Origin: JBBDMC01 sp964441935
GTDB lineage: Bacteria > Pseudomonadota > Alphaproteobacteria > Rhizobiales > Kaistiaceae
DNA length: 7,487 nucleotides
Assembly (NCBI GenBank): GCA_964441935.1
Contig: CAYTXI010000119.1
Span: forward strand, 1-7,487
Direction of reading: 5' to 3'
Under the pieces are notes generated by a model, which was not told the DNA's origin, did not search any database, and was given only the letters and a program-made list of their open reading frames with translations. The translations under genes were made by a program, and so were the position numbers. Below are positions 5,053 to 7,487 of this stretch, one piece after another (within the stretch, counting starts at the first letter, position 1; each line of letters begins with the position of its first letter).

Positions 5053-5862
5053 ATGACGGACATCCTGAAGAAGATCGAGGCGAGCAAACGGGTCGAGATC
5101 GCAACGGCCAGGGCGAAAGTCCCGGCCGCCGAGATGGAGAGCCGGGCGCGGTCGATGCCCGCCCCGCGCGGCTTCCTCAGGGCGGTGGAAGCCACGATTG
5201 CAGCCGGCCGCACGGCGCTCATCGCCGAGATCAAGAAGGCGAGCCCGTCGAAGGGCCTGATCCGCGCCGACTTCGACCCGGCAGCACTGGCGCGGGCCTA
5301 CGAGGCAGGCGGCGCCACCTGCCTCTCGGTGCTGACCGACCGGCCCTTCTTCCAGGGCTCGGCCAAGCACCTGAAGGACGCCCGGGTCGCCTCCGACCTG
5401 CCGGTGCTGCGCAAGGACTTCGTCTACGAGCCCTACCAGGTGCACGAGGCGCGGGCGCTCGGCGCCGACGCGATCCTCATCATCATGGCCGCCGTGACCG
5501 ACACTGAAGCACGCGCCATCGAGAACACCGCTGACGGGCTCGGCATGGACGCGCTGGTCGAGGTGCACGACGAGGCAGAGTTGGAGCGCGCGCTCCAACT
5601 CTCATCGCGACTGATCGGCATCAACAACCGCGACCTCCACACCTTCGAGACTTCCCTCGCCGTCGCCGAGCGCCTTGCGCTCAAGGTGCCAAAGGACCGT
5701 GTGGTCGTCGGCGAAAGCGGCATCTTCACGCCCGCGGACGTCGCCCGTCTGGCGCGGGCCGGCGTCAATGCCTGCCTGGTCGGCGAGAGCCTGATGCGCC
5801 AGGCCGACGTTGCCGCGGCGACGGCGAAGCTGCTCGGCCCGCTGCCAGTGACGGCAGAGTGA
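5053..5862 (+). CDS. trpC: Indole-3-glycerol phosphate synthase
   Basis: TrpC closes the ring of carboxyphenylamino-deoxyribulose phosphate to indole-3-glycerol phosphate, the fourth step after chorismate. The 269-residue (beta/alpha)8-barrel enzyme is complete. Catalytic residues known from the family are present: E59 and K61 in AEIKKASPSKG (58-68), K121 in LRKDF (119-123), E170 in LVEVH (168-172), the Asn pair in INNRDL (190-195) and S222 in VGESGI (219-224). There is no fused TrpF domain. I give ATG 5053 because MTDILKKIE matches the family N-terminus, but it has only a weak, distant purine tract. An in-frame GTG at 5011 is preceded by a strong GAGGAG (5001-5006) and would add 14 residues, giving 283; that start may well be the one used. 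The gene is separated from trpD by three unrelated genes, yet runs on into moaC after six bases. Confidence 0.95.
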   Translation: MTDILKKIEASKRVEIATARAKVPAAEMESRARSMPAPRGFLRAVEATIAAGRTALIAEIKKASPSKGLIRADFDPAALARAYEAGGATCLSVLTDRPFFQGSAKHLKDARVASDLPVLRKDFVYEPYQVHEARALGADAILIIMAAVTDTEARAIENTADGLGMDALVEVHDEAELERALQLSSRLIGINNRDLHTFETSLAVAERLALKVPKDRVVVGESGIFTPADVARLARAGVNACLVGESLMRQADVAAATAKLLGPLPVTAE

Positions 5863-5868
5863 AGACCC

Positions 5869-6357
5869 GTGGCCGGCAAGCGCCTCACCCACCTCGACAA
5901 GGCCGGCGCCGCCGCCATGGTCGACGTCGCCGCCAAGCCGATAACCAAGCGCGTCGCGGTGGCCGAGGGCGCGGTCGTCATGGCCCCGGCGACCCTGAAG
6001 GCGATCCGCGCCGGCGACATGAAAAAGGGCGACGTCATCGGCACCGCGCGCATTGCGGGCATCATGGCGGCGAAACGCACCCACGAGTTGATTCCGCTCT
6101 GCCACCCCCTTGGCCTCGACGCGATTTCGGTAGACATCGAACCGGACGCGGCGCTGCCCGGCCTCCGCGTTACCGCCACCGCCAGGGTCGCCGGTCGCAC
6201 CGGCGTCGAGATGGAGGCGTTGACAGCGGTCGCTATCACCTGCCTCACAATCTACGACATGGCCAAGGCGATCGATCGCAACATGGCTATCAACGGCGTG
6301 CAATTGGTGGAAAAGCGAGGCGGCCGCTCGGGAATCTGGCGCCGCAAGGCCCGATGA
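5869..6357 (+). CDS. moaC: Cyclic pyranopterin monophosphate synthase
   Basis: MoaC turns the MoaA product (a cyclohydro-GTP) into cyclic pyranopterin monophosphate in molybdenum cofactor synthesis. The 162-residue length is normal. Residues matching the E. coli active site are all kept: K53 in MKKGD, H79 in LCHPLG (77-82), E114 and E116 in TGVEMEALTA (111-120), and D130 and K133 in IYDMAKA (128-134). The Cys of the usual DMCK is Ala here, and the terminal KSGGKSG block reads KRGGRSG (149-155). The start is GTG 5869, six bases after the trpC stop, with GAAG close upstream; the second residue onward (AGKRLTHLDKAG) matches family N-termini. Its stop overlaps the moeA start (ATGA at 6354-6357), so the two are translationally coupled. 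Location directly after trpC is a standing feature of many alphaproteobacteria. Confidence 0.96.
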   Translation: MAGKRLTHLDKAGAAAMVDVAAKPITKRVAVAEGAVVMAPATLKAIRAGDMKKGDVIGTARIAGIMAAKRTHELIPLCHPLGLDAISVDIEPDAALPGLRVTATARVAGRTGVEMEALTAVAITCLTIYDMAKAIDRNMAINGVQLVEKRGGRSGIWRRKAR

Positions 6358-7487
6358 CTCTCATCTCCGTTGATGAAGCAATTCGGCGGATTCTTTCAGG
6401 AATCCAACCGGTTACGGACGAGTTGGTGCCTCTCGACGAGGCTGCCGGGCGCGTCCTCGCCACGCCGCTCGCCGCAAAACGCACCCAGCCGCCCTTCGCC
6501 GCCTCCGCCATGGACGGCTACGCCGTGCGCGCCGCCGACGTGCAAAAGGTGCCCGCGACGCTCAAAGTCGTGGGCGTGTCGGCCGCCGGTCATGGTTTTG
6601 CCGGAACGGTCGGAGCCGGTGAAGCGGTCGCCATCTCCACCGGCGCGCGCGTTCCCGCCGGTGCCGACGCCATCCTGATCAAGGAGAACGCGCAAGCGTC
6701 GGACGGTACGACCGTGATCGCCAAAGAGCCGGCGGTCGTCGACCGCCACATCCGCCCCGCTGGCCACGATTTCCTGGAAGGGGAGGTGCTGCTCGACGCC
6801 GGCCGGAGACTCGGCCCGCGCGAAGTGGCACTCGCCGCCGCCATGGGGCACGCCGAAATACCGGCACGGCGCCGCCCGCGGGTCGCGATCCTAGCCACGG
6901 GCGACGAGCTGGTGCCGCCCGGCACGCCGCCCGGCCCCGATCAGATCGTCGCCTCGAGCTCGCCCGCCGTCGCCGCCTTCGCCCGCGCGGCCGGGGCCGA
7001 GACGACCGACCTCGGCATCGCCACCGACGACACTGCCGCGATCACGACCGCCATCGACGCTGCCGTGGCGGCCGCGGCGGACATCCTTGTCACCATCGGC
7101 GGTGCCTCCGTCGGCGACCATGACCTAGTGCAAGACGCGCTGAGCGCGCGCGGCATGGAGCTCGGGTTCTGGCGGATCGCCATGCGCCCCGGCAAGCCGC
7201 TGATGTTCGGGCTGATCCCGGGTCCGGGTGCCGGGGCGATGCGCGTGCTGGGACTGCCTGGGAATCCGGTGTCGAGCGCGGTCTGCGCGATCCTTTTCCT
7301 GCAACCGCTCATCTACACGCTCCTCGGGCTGACCCCGAGAGATCCGAGCGAGCCAGCGCTTCTCGGCGCGGACATGTTGGAGAACGACGCGCGTCAGGAC
7401 TACGTCCGGGCGACGCTCGACGAGGTTGCCAGCGGGCCGCCGACCGCGACGCCCCTCCCCGTCCAGGACAGCGCCATGCTGTCGACG
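6354..7487 (+). CDS. moeA: Molybdopterin molybdenumtransferase (partial, cut by window end)
   Basis: MoeA inserts molybdate into adenylylated molybdopterin, releasing AMP and giving active cofactor. The frame is open from ATG 6354 to the window edge, 378 codons; the family is about 400 residues, so only the end of the C-terminal beta domain is missing. Domains follow the usual order: an N-terminal helical and beta part with PPFAASAMDGYAVR (46-59) and the substrate loop STGARVPAGADAI (95-107), the insertion domain, then the MogA-like domain with VAILATGDEL (177-186), TIGGASVGDHD (247-257), MRPGKP (277-282 region) and GLPGNPVSS (300-308). The position that is often Asn after the IVSS strand reads IVASSSP (198-204). 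It overlaps moaC by the ATGA at 6354-6357. In related genomes lexA often follows, but the window ends first. A plant-style or Cnx1 fusion can be excluded only for the part seen. Confidence 0.95.
   Translation, partial: MTLISVDEAIRRILSGIQPVTDELVPLDEAAGRVLATPLAAKRTQPPFAASAMDGYAVRAADVQKVPATLKVVGVSAAGHGFAGTVGAGEAVAISTGARVPAGADAILIKENAQASDGTTVIAKEPAVVDRHIRPAGHDFLEGEVLLDAGRRLGPREVALAAAMGHAEIPARRRPRVAILATGDELVPPGTPPGPDQIVASSSPAVAAFARAAGAETTDLGIATDDTAAITTAIDAAVAAAADILVTIGGASVGDHDLVQDALSARGMELGFWRIAMRPGKPLMFGLIPGPGAGAMRVLGLPGNPVSSAVCAILFLQPLIYTLLGLTPRDPSEPALLGADMLENDARQDYVRATLDEVASGPPTATPLPVQDSAMLST

Noticed and set aside
5433..6303. Long minus-strand frames opposite trpC and moaC (271 and 233 residues)
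   Set aside because: These are shadows of well-identified genes, of low complexity and without family motifs.

Overview
The window is a GC-rich stretch from an alphaproteobacterium. The core gene order trpG-trpD-trpC-moaC-moeA, which joins tryptophan biosynthesis to molybdenum cofactor genes, is a known alphaproteobacterial arrangement. The protein motifs and the strongly G/C-ending codons fit that group. I cannot place it below class level from sequence alone; a Rhodospirillales- or Rhizobiales-like organism is plausible.

Layout from left to right. Positions 1-282 hold the 3' end of trpE. An AT-poor spacer with a degenerate REP-like hairpin follows, then a LysE/RhtB-family exporter (468-1079). 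Next come trpG (1161-1772) and trpD (1783-2796), closely spaced. Three non-tryptophan genes sit between trpD and trpC: a complete bacterial thiopurine S-methyltransferase on the plus strand (2846-3505), and a minus-strand pair. The pair encodes a small secreted pentapeptide-repeat protein (4437-4775) and, downstream of it, a secreted protein of unknown function (3534-4418). The tryptophan series resumes with trpC (5053-5862, or from GTG 5011), moaC (5869-6357) and moeA (6354 to the window edge, lacking only its last few codons).

How the genes work together. TrpE and TrpG form anthranilate synthase, TrpD adds phosphoribosyl, and TrpC makes indole-3-glycerol phosphate. TrpF, TrpB and TrpA are not in the window. 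MoaC and MoeA act at an early and a late step of molybdopterin cofactor synthesis and appear translationally coupled to trpC. The exporter next to trpE/trpG could handle an amino acid or aromatic intermediate, but this is inference from position only.

The most notable non-coding signals lie just before the two separated trp segments. Upstream of trpG there is a 15-bp palindrome whose right arm can instead pair with a copy overlapping the ribosome-binding site. Upstream of trpC, a 6-bp stem encloses the Shine-Dalgarno sequence of the GTG start, preceded by a second, 7-bp inverted repeat. No transposase, tRNA, CRISPR array or phage gene is visible. Most of the window is housekeeping; the inserted accessory segment between trpD and trpC is the least explained part.
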